Shown piece by piece: positions 26,664 through 36,900 of a DNA stretch of 64,000 nucleotides. The stretch lies in contig NZ_LT827010.1 of NCBI RefSeq assembly GCF_900119315.1, forward strand, positions 2,402,001-2,466,000, given 5' to 3'. Each line of letters begins with the position of its first letter. The stretch's first letter is position 1. This DNA comes from Actinoplanes sp. SE50/110 (GTDB lineage Bacteria > Actinomycetota > Actinomycetes > Mycobacteriales > Micromonosporaceae). A program made the position numbers and the translations under genes. The notes beneath the pieces were generated by a model, which did not search any database, was not told where the DNA came from, and saw nothing but the letters and a program-made list of their open reading frames with translations.

Positions 26664-29522
26664 ATGGCAGGACGGTATCAAGGCGTCGTCGTCGGCTCGT
26701 CGCTCGGCGGGATCGAGGCCTTGCAGTTGGTGCTCGGGCGTGTGCAGGATCTGGTCGACGTGCCGATCGTCGTCGCGCACCACATCAGCCCGTCGGCGTC
26801 CCGTCTCGAGAAGGTGCTCGGCCGGACGTCTCGCCTGCCGGTGAGGTGGGCCACGGACGGCGGGCCGGTCGAGCCGAACGTGGTGCACCTGTGTCCGCCG
26901 CGGTCGCTGGTGCGGTGGGAACCGGACGGCACCTTCACCGTCCGCGGGCACGAGGCCAGGTCGTCGCTCGGGCTTGTCGATGAACTCTTCTCCTCGGCTG
27001 CCGACGCACTGGGCCACCACCTGCTGGCGATCGTGCTCACCGGAGCCGGCAGCGACGGCACGGCGGGGGCCCGGACGGTGCGCAACACGGGTGGCACCGT
27101 GGTCGCCGAGGACGAGGAGACCGCCACGGCCAGCGGTATGCCGGGCTCGGTCGTCCGGGCCGGGCTCGCCGACCTCGTCCTGCCTCTCGCGGAGATCCCC
27201 GGAATGCTGGACCGAGTGATCGGGCTGGGCCGGTCCCTGCCGCTTCCCGAGCTCGTGGCCGCCGAAGCGGTGTTCGCCTCGGGCGGCGAGATGGGCGCAC
27301 TGATGGCGGCGACCGACTGGACCCACTCGGCACTGGGCCCCGTCGAGCGCTGGTCGCCGGTGCTGCGCTCGACGCTGGCGATGGCGCTGGGCAGCGACCT
27401 GGCCATGTGCGTGTTGTGGGGCCGCGACCTCGTGCTGCTCTACAACGACGCCTACCGCGACATCATCGGCGGCAAGCACCCGACAGTCCTGGGCCGTTCC
27501 GCAGCGTCAGCTTTCCCCGAGACCGCGCACCTGAACGATCCCCTGTTCCGGCGGATCCGCGATACCGGGCGCGGCCTGCTGCAGCATGACCAGCCCACGC
27601 CCTACATGCGCGACGGCGAGCTGGAGGAAGCGTTCTTCACTTTCAGCTACAGCCCTCTCTACGAGGGACCGGAGATCGCCGGTCTGCTGGCCACCGTCGT
27701 CGACACCACGCACCAGGTGCAGGGCGGCCGACGGCTGCGTGTGCTGCACCGGCTGGCGACCGGGGCTCTCGTCGAGGGGGACGCGGAGTCAGTGGTGTGC
27801 GACCGGGTCGCCGCCGTGCTGGCCGACGACCCCGAGGACGTGCCGTTCGCGCTGCTCTACCTGGTGGAACGCGCTGGTATCAAGCTGCACCTGGCGGCAG
27901 CGGTCGGCCTGGAGCCGGGCGGTGTTGCCGCCCCGCGCCGGATGTCGGTGTCCGATGCGACGGCATGGCCGATCTCCGCCGTGGTGCGACGGGCCGAGCC
28001 GCACGTGGTGGCCGACCTGCCTGACGGGTTCCGCGGCCTGGTCTGCGGGCCGCACCCGGAGCAGCCCACGAAGGCGCTCGTGCTGCCGGCCGGCCGGCAC
28101 CCGGATGGCTCCACCGCAGCCGTGATCGTTCTCGGGGTCAGCGCCCGGATCCCGCTCACTGTGACCTACCGATCGTTTTTCGACCTCGTCGCCGAGCAGG
28201 TGGGCGCGTCCCTGACCGCCGCCCGGCGTCGTCAGGAGGCCCGCGAGCGGATCGCCGCACTCACGGCGTTGGACCGGGACAAGACCGAGTTCTTCGCCGG
28301 CGTCAGTCACGAATTTCGCACGCCGTTGACCCTGACCCTCGGCCCGCTCGAGCAGTTGCTCGACACCCCGGCCGCGGGCCTGCGGCCCGACGAGGTGCAC
28401 ACCGCGGTCCGGCTCGCGCACCGCAACGCGCTGCGCATGCTCAGGCTCGTCAACACGCTGCTGGAGTTCGCGCAGCTCGAACACGGCCGCCGGCGGCTGC
28501 GGCTGGAGGACGTCGACCTGGCCGCTCTCACCACCGACCTCGCCGGGGTGTTCCGGTCCGCGGTCGAGAAGGCGGGATTGGAGCTGGTAGTGGACTGTCC
28601 GCTGCTTCCGCGGACCGTGCCCGTCGATCCGGAGATGTGGGAACGCATCGTCCTCAACCTCATCTCCAACGCGCTCAAGCACACCTTCACCGGGTCGATC
28701 ACCGTCGCTCTGCGGCTACGGCCGAATCACGTCGAGCTCGAAGTCGTCGACACCGGCATCGGCATCGCCGCCGACCAGCTGCCGCTACTGTTCACCCGCT
28801 TCCACCGGGTCCGCGGGGCACGAGCCCGCAGCCATGAGGGCTCGGGGCTCGGGTTGGCGCTGGTGCAGCAGCTCGCCCGCCTGCATCGCGGCACAGTCCG
28901 GGTGCGAAGCATGGTCGGGAGGGGCAGCCGGTTCACCGTGTGGTTGCCGCTGACCCAGCGGCGGCCGACAGAACCGACCGCCGACGATCACCCGGAGGCC
29001 CGAAACGAGCACCGGCGTGCGTTCGCGGAGGAGGCGGAGCTGTGGCTCAACGGGCAAGACCTGCCGGCGGGCATCCAGGATGCCGCGCCGCCCGCACCCG
29101 GATTGCCCGGCCGCAAGCCCGCGGTGCTGCTGGTCGACGACAACCCGGACATGCGCGCCTACGTGCGGCGGCTGCTCTCCGACCGCTACGAGGTGACCGC
29201 GGTCGCCGACGGCCGGCAGGCGCTGGACGCGCTCGTCGAGCGCGGCTTCGACCTCGTGCTCAGCGACGTCATGATGCCCGAGCTGGACGGCCTGGCCCTG
29301 CTCACCCAGATCCGTACGGATCCTCGGCACCGCGCGACGCCGGTGATCCTGCTGACCGCGCTGGCCGATCCGGGCTCGACCGTCGCCGGGCTGGCTGCCG
29401 GCGCGCACGACTACATCGTCAAGCCGTTCACCGCGCGGGAACTGATCGCACGGGTGGAGGCCCAGCTCGCCCTCGCCAAGCTGCGCGCGGACCCCGCTCC
29501 CGGGCCAGGCACCACATCCTGA
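26664..29522 (+). CDS. CheB-PAS-GAF-histidine kinase-receiver hybrid protein
   Basis: A 952-residue protein. A CheB methylesterase-like domain spans about 1-190: Ser in VVVGSSLGGIEAL, His in IVVAHHISPS, Asp in LTGAGSDGTAG, a complete triad. A PAS-like domain lies at about 225-350 (LLYNDAYRDIIGGKHP) and a GAF-like domain at about 360-530. The HisKA part has FFAGVSHEFRTPLTLTLGPL, with phospho-His. The HATPase spans about 655-775 (ERIVLNLISNALKHT, VVDTGIGIA, GSGLGLALV). A terminal receiver lies at about 838-945 (LLVDDNPDMRAYV, LVLSDVMMPELDG, YIVKPF). No methyltransferase (CheR) partner is seen. Phosphorelay to a separate output is likely. Its neighbours are a sigma-STAS fusion and a convergent SpoIIE phosphatase. 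Confidence 0.93.
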   Translation: MAGRYQGVVVGSSLGGIEALQLVLGRVQDLVDVPIVVAHHISPSASRLEKVLGRTSRLPVRWATDGGPVEPNVVHLCPPRSLVRWEPDGTFTVRGHEARSSLGLVDELFSSAADALGHHLLAIVLTGAGSDGTAGARTVRNTGGTVVAEDEETATASGMPGSVVRAGLADLVLPLAEIPGMLDRVIGLGRSLPLPELVAAEAVFASGGEMGALMAATDWTHSALGPVERWSPVLRSTLAMALGSDLAMCVLWGRDLVLLYNDAYRDIIGGKHPTVLGRSAASAFPETAHLNDPLFRRIRDTGRGLLQHDQPTPYMRDGELEEAFFTFSYSPLYEGPEIAGLLATVVDTTHQVQGGRRLRVLHRLATGALVEGDAESVVCDRVAAVLADDPEDVPFALLYLVERAGIKLHLAAAVGLEPGGVAAPRRMSVSDATAWPISAVVRRAEPHVVADLPDGFRGLVCGPHPEQPTKALVLPAGRHPDGSTAAVIVLGVSARIPLTVTYRSFFDLVAEQVGASLTAARRRQEARERIAALTALDRDKTEFFAGVSHEFRTPLTLTLGPLEQLLDTPAAGLRPDEVHTAVRLAHRNALRMLRLVNTLLEFAQLEHGRRRLRLEDVDLAALTTDLAGVFRSAVEKAGLELVVDCPLLPRTVPVDPEMWERIVLNLISNALKHTFTGSITVALRLRPNHVELEVVDTGIGIAADQLPLLFTRFHRVRGARARSHEGSGLGLALVQQLARLHRGTVRVRSMVGRGSRFTVWLPLTQRRPTEPTADDHPEARNEHRRAFAEEAELWLNGQDLPAGIQDAAPPAPGLPGRKPAVLLVDDNPDMRAYVRRLLSDRYEVTAVADGRQALDALVERGFDLVLSDVMMPELDGLALLTQIRTDPRHRATPVILLTALADPGSTVAGLAAGAHDYIVKPFTARELIARVEAQLALAKLRADPAPGPGTTS

Positions 29523-29600
29523 GCCTTGACCGCTCGACCGTCTGGCCGCACACGGGTACTCGCGGCCGCGATGCTCGGTGATTCTCCCCAGGGGTGCAGG

Positions 29601-31535
29601 CTATTCGGACGACAGCGCCGAGAGCCCGGTCAGGTCGAGGACATGGCGAGCGAGGCTGCCCACGGGGGCGGCGAGCTCGACTCTGCCGTCATGCGTCAGC
29701 TCGTGCAGGAGTTGCACCCCGGCAGAGGCGAGGAACGTCACCTGCTCGAGGTCCAGCACCACTGGCCCCTCAAGCCCCGCGCCGTGGCGGAGGGTGCCGG
29801 TGCGCAGGAGGGCGGTCGTGCTCGCGTCGATGGGTCCCCGGACGCTGAGCACCGTCGGATCGCGCCGGACGGGCACGACGTCGAACGGCTCCTGCTCGAC
29901 GAGCGTGGGGGTGGATGCCGTGAGACCGATGACGGTGGGGTGCCCGAGCGTGCACAGCATGGTCACGGTGGTGCCGTCGTCCCGGCGCTCTATCGTCACC
30001 TCGTCGGTGAGCAAGCGGAGCAGCGGGAGACCGCGCCCGCCCGACGACGCCGTCCGCTCGCGCCAGCGTCCGTCGTCGGCGACCTGCAGCCGCAGCCGCC
30101 CGCCGCTGTCGACCGAGGCGTCAAGGCGCAGCCGTCCGGTGCGGCTCCCTGAGTAGGCGTGGTCGACGACGTTGCTGGCTGCCTCCCACGCCGCCAGGGG
30201 AACGGCCAGCAGGTCCTTGCGGCGCGCCCCGAGTGCCGTGAGCCACGCCGTGAGGGCATCCCGTAGCCCAGCCAGGGCCTGCTGCTCGGCCGGCACGTCC
30301 AGGACCAGCGGCGCGACAGGCTCGACGAGGCGCTGCGCCGCCAGGACCGTGACATCGTCGACGTAGCCGCCGCGGGTGACACGCTCGACGATCAAAGCGC
30401 ACAACCGGTCGGTGGTGCGTTCCGGCACGGCGTCGCTGCGCGTGGTCACGGCGCCGCCGGCGATACGAGCGAGCCGGGCTGCGCCCTCGGCGGCCGGTTC
30501 ACCCGGGCGTTCCACCACACCGTCCGAGTACAACAGCACCGTCTCTCCCGGCTTCAGCCGATGCACGCTCGCGCGGGACCGGCCGGCACCGACCCCGAGC
30601 GGGCCGCCGCCCCCGCCCTCGAGGTATCGAGTGTCGCCGTCCGGAGCGCAGACCAGCGGCGCGGGGTGCGCCCGCGACACCAGGGTCAGGGCACCGTCCG
30701 AGGGGTCCAGAACGACGAGGCAGACGGTCGCCGCGCGAGTGGCCGGAGTCTCGCTCGCGTGGGCGTCGAGGCGGTCGACGGCCCCCACCGGGTCTACGCC
30801 GGAGCGCAGCGCCTCGCGCAGCACCGGGCGTAGCTGGGCCATGGCCGCTGCCGCCGGGGCTCCGTGCCCGACGACATCGCCGACGACGAGGGCGACGCGC
30901 CCGTCGGGCAGCGGGACGGCGTCGAACCAGTCGCCGCCGGCCTGGAGCTCGGCCGCAGCGACGGCATACTGCGCTGCCAGGTCAATGGCGGGTAACACCG
31001 GCAGGGTGGCCGGCAGCAGGTTGCTCTGCAACGCGAGCACCACCTCCTGCGCAGCCAGATACCGCTCTTGAGAGACCGCGGCCTTGGCCTCGGCCTCCCG
31101 GCGGCGCAGCACTTGCGCCGTCACGTCCTCACCCGTCTGCAGGACCCCGCGCACCGTGCCGGTGTCGTCCGGCACAGGAGTGAAATGCGTGGTGTAGAAC
31201 TCCTCGATGGTGCGGCCGTCGACCTCGTGGAGCATCCGCCATTCTCGGACGGCCTCCGCAACACCCGTGCTGAGGACGCGCTCGTACGTCTCGAACACCT
31301 CTTGGCCGGCCAGCTCCGGCAGCGCCTCGCGCAGCGGCAGGCCGAGGAACGGGCGGTCGCGGATACTCGCGCGGAAAAGGCGATTCCCGGCTACACCGCG
31401 CAGCTCGGCTCCCTCCCACATCGACACAATCACCGGCAAGTGTTCGAAGGCGGTGGCCGCGGCCCGATAATCGGGCTCCTCCCGCAGCGACGACGTCACT
31501 CGAGGGCCGTCCTGATCAGGTTCCGAGATGCTCAC
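29601..31535 (-). CDS. PAS-SpoIIE phosphatase-HATPase-STAS multidomain regulator (second copy)
   Basis: A 644-residue protein with the same order as 21314-23287. PAS at about 25-145 (GNRLFRASIRDRPFLGLPLR). PP2C at about 180-400 (GGDWFDAVPLPDGRVALVVG, DVVGHGAPAAAAMAQLR, LLYSDGVVERPG, YVDDVTVL). HATPase at about 410-525 (AAWEAASNVVDHAYSGSRTG, GRGLPLLRLL). STAS at about 550-640 (VTFLASAGVQLLHEL). The GTG start at 31535 has AAGGAG five nt upstream. With its paralogue it could dephosphorylate the same or different STAS antagonists; the PAS domains are the obvious point of divergence. It converges with the CheB hybrid, 78 nt apart. Confidence 0.92.
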   Translation of the reverse strand: MSISEPDQDGPRVTSSLREEPDYRAAATAFEHLPVIVSMWEGAELRGVAGNRLFRASIRDRPFLGLPLREALPELAGQEVFETYERVLSTGVAEAVREWRMLHEVDGRTIEEFYTTHFTPVPDDTGTVRGVLQTGEDVTAQVLRRREAEAKAAVSQERYLAAQEVVLALQSNLLPATLPVLPAIDLAAQYAVAAAELQAGGDWFDAVPLPDGRVALVVGDVVGHGAPAAAAMAQLRPVLREALRSGVDPVGAVDRLDAHASETPATRAATVCLVVLDPSDGALTLVSRAHPAPLVCAPDGDTRYLEGGGGGPLGVGAGRSRASVHRLKPGETVLLYSDGVVERPGEPAAEGAARLARIAGGAVTTRSDAVPERTTDRLCALIVERVTRGGYVDDVTVLAAQRLVEPVAPLVLDVPAEQQALAGLRDALTAWLTALGARRKDLLAVPLAAWEAASNVVDHAYSGSRTGRLRLDASVDSGGRLRLQVADDGRWRERTASSGGRGLPLLRLLTDEVTIERRDDGTTVTMLCTLGHPTVIGLTASTPTLVEQEPFDVVPVRRDPTVLSVRGPIDASTTALLRTGTLRHGAGLEGPVVLDLEQVTFLASAGVQLLHELTHDGRVELAAPVGSLARHVLDLTGLSALSSE

Positions 31536-31601
31536 TGCTCCTTCTTACCCCTCGACGCCCACGCTTGCGCAGCGGGGCAGCGCAAGCTGTGCATCCGGCT
31601 G

Positions 31602-31676
31602 CTCGCCTACACGATCTTCGACGGCACGCTCATCCCGATCAGCCGGGTCGGCGACGATAAGCCCTATTACGGTCCT
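31602..31676 (+). pseudogene. fragment of IS5-type DDE transposase
   Basis: Twenty-five codons read LAYTIFDGTLIPISRVGDDK followed by PYYG. This matches the first catalytic Asp region of IS5-family transposases, where a pattern like 'DGTLIPIDRV-ADRPYYSGKHK' is typical. Sequence on both sides does not continue the match, so only this core is left. It lies in the 440-bp gap between the phosphatase gene and the second recombinase; the rest of that gap holds no gene. Confidence 0.5.
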
Positions 31677-31975
31677 GGGCTCGGTCGTGCCGTTGGCAAG
31701 ACCGCGGCCTTGACTTCGGCTTCCCGGTGGACGGGACAATTCTTCCCGCCACTGGGCGCCAGCCGAGCAGATCGTCGGCCAACCGGCCAGGTTTGTATTG
31801 CGGAACCCACCCGGGCTGAAGCCGAATTGGTGAACCGATCGTCCCTGCAAACGATGACGGTGGGACAAACCTCCTATTCTATTCCGAATCAACTGCGCTG
31901 TTGTCGCTGGTGAGGGCGATTGTTCCCCGGTTGCCGTGGTGGTAGACGTGCAATACGGCTCGTTTCGGAATCGCG

Positions 31976-33602
31976 GTGATCGACATGCCGTCGCCTTTCA
32001 CATCGTCGTCTGCTGGTCCGTTTGACGCGTGGGCGCGGACCGCCGGACCGGCCCGGCGACAGCGTGGACGGTCGCCGGTGCCGGCAGCGGCGTCGGCGGG
32101 GATCGCGTTCGTGTTTCTGGGCCGGATGTCGACGGATGATCGGCAGGATCCGGTGTCGTCGCGGGCGTGGCAGCGGGAGGCGGTCGGCTGGTTGATCGCG
32201 GGGCGGGGCCGGATCGTGGCCGAGTATTTCGATGTCGGCGTGTCGCGCAGTGCGCCGTGGCGGGATCGGCCGCAGGCGGCTGCGTTGCTGGCGGAGGCGG
32301 CGCGTCCGGACCGGCGGTTCGATGCGGTGGTGGTGGCCGAGTTCGAGCGGGCGTTCTCTGGGAGCCAGGCGAGGCCGATCATTGCGGAGCTGAATGCCTA
32401 CGGGGTGCAGGTGTGGTTGCCGGAGGTGGAGGGGCCCGTTGATCTGACCGATGTTGAGCATCGGGCGTTGTTACGGGCCTTGGGTTATCAGTCGCAGCGG
32501 GAGGTGTTGCGTAACCGGACTCGTACCCGGGCGGCGATGGCGGTGCAGGTTCGTGACCAGGGCCGGTCGATGGGTGGGCGACCGCCGTACGGGTATCGGC
32601 TGGTGGCGGTGGGTTCGCATCCGAAGAAGCGGCACGCGCAGGGGCCGGCAGGTGTTCCGGTTCGAGGTGGAGCCGGTGACGGGCCCGCAGGTGCGGTGGA
32701 TGTTCGCGAAGCGGTTGCAGGGATGGAGCGTGGCGGCGATCGCCCGGAGTTTGAACGAGCGTGGTGTGCTCTCGCCCGGGGCCTATGACCGGGCGCGTAA
32801 CCGGCATCGGCAGGCGACGTTGTGGACCGTGCGGACGGTCGCGGCGATCCTGGCGAATGCGCGGTACACCGGTCGGCAGGTGTGGAATCGGCAGTTCACT
32901 GATCATCGGGAGGCCCGGCCCGGGGACAAACGGTCGAGTCTGGGGCCGGTGCGGGTGTGGAACCCGCGTGAGGAGTGGGAGACCTCGCAGGAGCGGACAC
33001 ATCCGGCGCTGGTGTCGGATGCCGATTTCCTGCGGGTGCAGCAGACGAGCGCGGTGCTGGAGCCGGTGGACGGGAGTAGCCGCCGGTATGCGCTGACCGG
33101 GCGGCTGCTGTGCGCGGTGTGCGGGCGCCGGCTGGTCGCGCATTGGATGAATAAGAAGCCGGGGTATCGGTGTCGGCACGGGCACACCACCGCGCATCCT
33201 ACGGACGTGGCTGGGCCGAAGTGGGTGTTCTGGGCCGAGGCGAGGGTGTTCGCCACGCTGGCCGGTCAGCACCTGGAGCTTGCGGATCTGCAGGATGCCG
33301 AGGATTTGGGGACGTATCTGCGGGCGTACGACCTGGTCGTGGTGTGCGGACTAGGGACCGTGGCGATCGAGGCTGCTGCCGTGGACGAGCCCGACTTCGC
33401 GCTCCCATCAGCTGTTGTTCAGCCCCGGCCCGGCGATCGAGCGGGCGAGCCGGTGGTGGCCGTGCGGCGGGAGCCGGTACAACTGGCGTTGCCGTTGGCG
33501 GAGCCTCGCCGCCGTAGCCGCAGGATGATGCTTGCGGCGGCCTCAGAAGGAGAGGGGCAGAAAGCCGAAAACCCCACCAGGTACCGCGTACAACGCGAGT
33601 AA
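31976..33602 (+). pseudogene. large serine recombinase (site-specific integrase) with a 2-nt deletion
   Basis: The N-terminal resolvase domain starts at about codon 43: FVFLGRMSTDDRQDP contains the catalytic Ser region, and VSRSAPWRDRPQA, VVVAEFERAFSGSQA and GGRPPYGYRLV follow. At 32641 the frame is lost. The first relic reads CAGTGGGGCCGG where this copy has CAGGGGCCGG, so TG is missing. The next frame resumes at VFRFEVEPVTGPQVRWMF and carries the recombinase domain (TVRTVAAILANARYTGRQVW) and a zinc ribbon (LLCAVCGRRLVAHW), then a helical tail. Repaired it would be about 540 residues. It ends 21 nt from the tRNA-Leu 3' end, the usual place for an integrase of a tRNA-integrated element. Confidence 0.85.
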
Positions 33603-33622
33603 ACCTGTATGGGGTTTAACGT

Positions 33623-33705
33623 GTCCGGAGGGGGACTTGAACCCCCATGCCCTTGCGGGCACTAGCACCTCAAGCTAGCGCGTCTGCCATTCCGCCACCC
33701 GGACC
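33623..33705 (-). tRNA. tRNA-Leu (anticodon GAG)
   Basis: The 83-nt class II cloverleaf starts GTCCGGG and ends TCCGGAC plus discriminator A; no CCA is encoded. The anticodon stem is CTAGC/GCTAG with loop TTGAGGT, giving anticodon GAG. The long variable arm is TGCCCGCAAGGGCA, and the T-arm is GGGGG-TTCAAGT-CCCCC. It reads CUC/CUU codons. Its 3' end faces the recombinase relic. Confidence 0.95.
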
Positions 33706-33903
33706 TGCCCGTCAAGCCTAGCGGCTCCCCGCACCCCGGTTGTCACCTGGGTCTCGGTCGCCCTGTCGGCCTGACAGGTGAGAACAGTACACGGTCCCGC
33801 GGGCGGGCTGCAGGTGGGGTGGGGGAGTGGACAATGCGGGGCATACGGGCATGGAATGGGGTGCGGCCTGGTTTTGCGGGGGAACAGCGGGCAGCATGGC
33901 GGG

Positions 33904-36900
33904 GTGTCCCACCCCTCCCCGCTGACTCCGGCCCTGGAACGGGCGCACTCGCTGGTTGCCGCTGGTGATCTCGCGGGGGCGGCCACGCTGCTGGAACGTG
34001 CCATTGAAATCGGTCAGGCGACGCTCAGCGGTGATGATCCGGATGTGTTGGCGACGCAGCGGGAGCTGGCGTCGGTGCGGCATCAGGCCGGGGATGCGGC
34101 GGAGGCGCGGCGGGTTCTCGAAGGGGCGTATGCGGCGGGGCAGTTCAGCCTCGGGGATGACGATCCGCTCATGCTGCAGATCTCCTACGACCTCGGGGTG
34201 GTCGCCGACGAGCTGGGGAATCGGGCGGCGGCGCGGGAGGCGTTCGGGAGGGTGGCCGGGTTCGGGCCGATGATGCTCGGGGCCGGCCACTGGGCGGTGA
34301 CCCGTGCGCAGGCCTATCTCGATCAGGTTCCGACTGCGCCGGTACGTCTCGAGCCCGCCCACCGGATGCCTCGGAGCGGCCTGACCCTTCCGCCCGCACC
34401 CGTCGCCCCGCCCGGGCCGGCGGTGCGGGACGACCCGCCCGCACCCGTCGCCCCGCCTGGGCCGGCGGTGCGGGACGACCCGTCCGCGGCTGCGCAGCCG
34501 ACCGCGACGTGGCCGGTCATCCCCCACCAGGGCAACCCCTGGTCGACCGCCCCGGCAGGCCGGCCCCCGGCTTCGAGTCACCAGGACGCCGTCGGCCGAG
34601 CCGCCCCGAACCGACCGGCATCGAGTCACCAGGCTGCCCCGAGTCAGGCGGGCCCGGACGACACCGTCCGGAGCCGGCCCGCCTCCGGCCACAGCGTCGA
34701 CAGCAGCGCGCCCGGCGGGGCCGGCGCGCCGGGCGCGGCAGCTGTGCCGCCGTCGATCCCGGCGCAGCGAGAGCCGCAGGCTGCCGGTCAGCAATCGCCT
34801 GCGATTTCCGTGGCGCCCGCGCCACCGCGTCCGTTCGGCCTGCTTCCGCCGCCGAGCGCACTCGGTTTTCCGCCCCCGCCCGGCGCCGACGGTCCCGCGT
34901 CGTCACCCGATGTCGCCAGCGTGCTGCCGCCCCCGCCGAGCGCTTTCAGCGTGCCGCCGCCGCAACGGGACCGGGGAGACACGCTGGCGCCTCCGCCGGT
35001 GGCGCCGTTGACGCCCGGAATCGAGGCTGCCCCGGGTACGCCGTCTGTGCAGGGCGCTCAGCCGCGGCAGGACGATGCGGTGCCGGAAACGCGCGGGACG
35101 GGACGGACCCAGGGCCGCTCGGGGTCGCCGTGGGAGCCGGTTCCGCAAAGCGGTGCGGAGCCCGCTGGGCCTGTGGAGACGCCGTTCCGGGAACTGGAAC
35201 CCGGCGTGTTCGGTGTCGCCGGGGCAACGAGCGCGCAGGACGCTCCGGCGCTCTATCACCGGGGTTCGCAGGACGCCGTGGTCGTGCAGCGGCAGGACCC
35301 GATCGTCATGCCGCTCGCCGACCCGCCGGCGCCGCAGGCGGCGCGTCCGAATCCGATCACGGTGAGCGGTCCGGTTCCGGCTCACAACGCTGTGCCCGTA
35401 CGCCCGGAGCCCTCCCGTGAAAGCCGATCGGAATCGGTCGCGCCCGGCGTATCGGGTCCGGACCGGTCGGCGTCGCCGGCATCGGACCGGGTGATGAAGG
35501 GCTCACCGTGGGCCCACGTTCCGGCGATCGACGAGTCCACGAAGGCGCTTCCGACCCTGTCGACCTCGTCGGATGCGCCGCCCCGCCAGAGGACGTCCTC
35601 GCACGTGGCGCAACAAACGACGCTTGAGTCGGCGTACGACAATGCCCCGGCGCCGGAGAAGGACCCTGCGGCACGGGAAGCGGCGCGGCAGGCGGCCCGG
35701 GCGGGAGCTGCGCAGGAAGCTGCGGCGCAAGAGGCAGCGCGGCAGTCGGCTGCCCAGGAGGCGGCGGCGCAGGAGGCCGCCCGACAGGCAGCGCGCGAGG
35801 CCGCTGCCCAGGAAACGGCTGCTCGGGAGGCGGCTGCTCGGGAGGCGGCTGCTCGGGAAGCGGCTGCTCGGGAAGCGGCGCGGCAGGCAGCGCGCGAGAC
35901 GGAGGCGGCCCATCGGGCGGCGCGGGATGGTGCCGGTCCCGGGGGAAGTGAAAACCTCACCGCCTGGCCGGATTTCAACGGCTGGCCGGAGCAGGCCGGT
36001 GGCCCTACGCCGTGGAGTGGCCAGCCGGAGATCCAGCACGTCCCGGCCCCGCTGCCTCCGGTCCAGCGGCCGGATCAGCAGGCCGCGCAGGCCGTGTGGC
36101 CGGCGACCGGCCACCCGCAAGAGGCCGGCCCGCAGGGCGGCTCCGCCCGGCCGGACGTGCCTTCGAGCGGCTACCAGCAGGAGATCGCCCTGCCCGAGCC
36201 GACACCATGGGACGCGGGGCAGAGCGGGGCCGGGCAGCGCGAGGCGGGGCAGCGCGAGGCGGGGCAGCGCGAGGCTCAGCGCGAGGCGGGGCAGCGGGAG
36301 GCTCAGCGCGAGGCGGGGCAGTGGGAAGCGGGGGCGCTGGAGGCGTTTCCGCAGCGGGCCGTGCAACCCGGGGTGTATCCGGCGCAGATGCCGGGCGGCG
36401 GGGTCTATCACCAGGGTGCGGACGGCGTGTGGCAGGGCGGCCCGGCTACGCCGGTGACGGGGGGCGCGGCGGCGGAGGTCACGGCGTACGACAGTGGGGG
36501 AAACCGCAAGCGGGGGATGGCCCTGTTCGCGGTGATCGCCGCGACCATCGCGGCGGTCGTCGCCGTGGGCGCGATGGTTTTCACCCTGGCGCAGCAGACC
36601 CGCAAGGGTGACGACGACCATGGTCAGCCGGGTGCGCCGACGCTGACCGGCGCGCCGCCGGGCAATGTGAAGCTGGCCGATCGGGGTACCAGGATCCTGG
36701 TCGGCTGGACCGACCCGTCGAACGCCTCGGTGAGTTTCATGGTGACCATGGCGCACCCGGGTGAGCAGTTGAAACCGGTCAGCACGGTGGGGCCCGGGGT
36801 GACCACCCGGTGGATCGACGGGCTGAATGCGTCACTTGACTACTGCTTCGCGGTGGTGGCCGTTTATGCGACCGACAAGTTCGCCAGTTCGCCACAGGTG

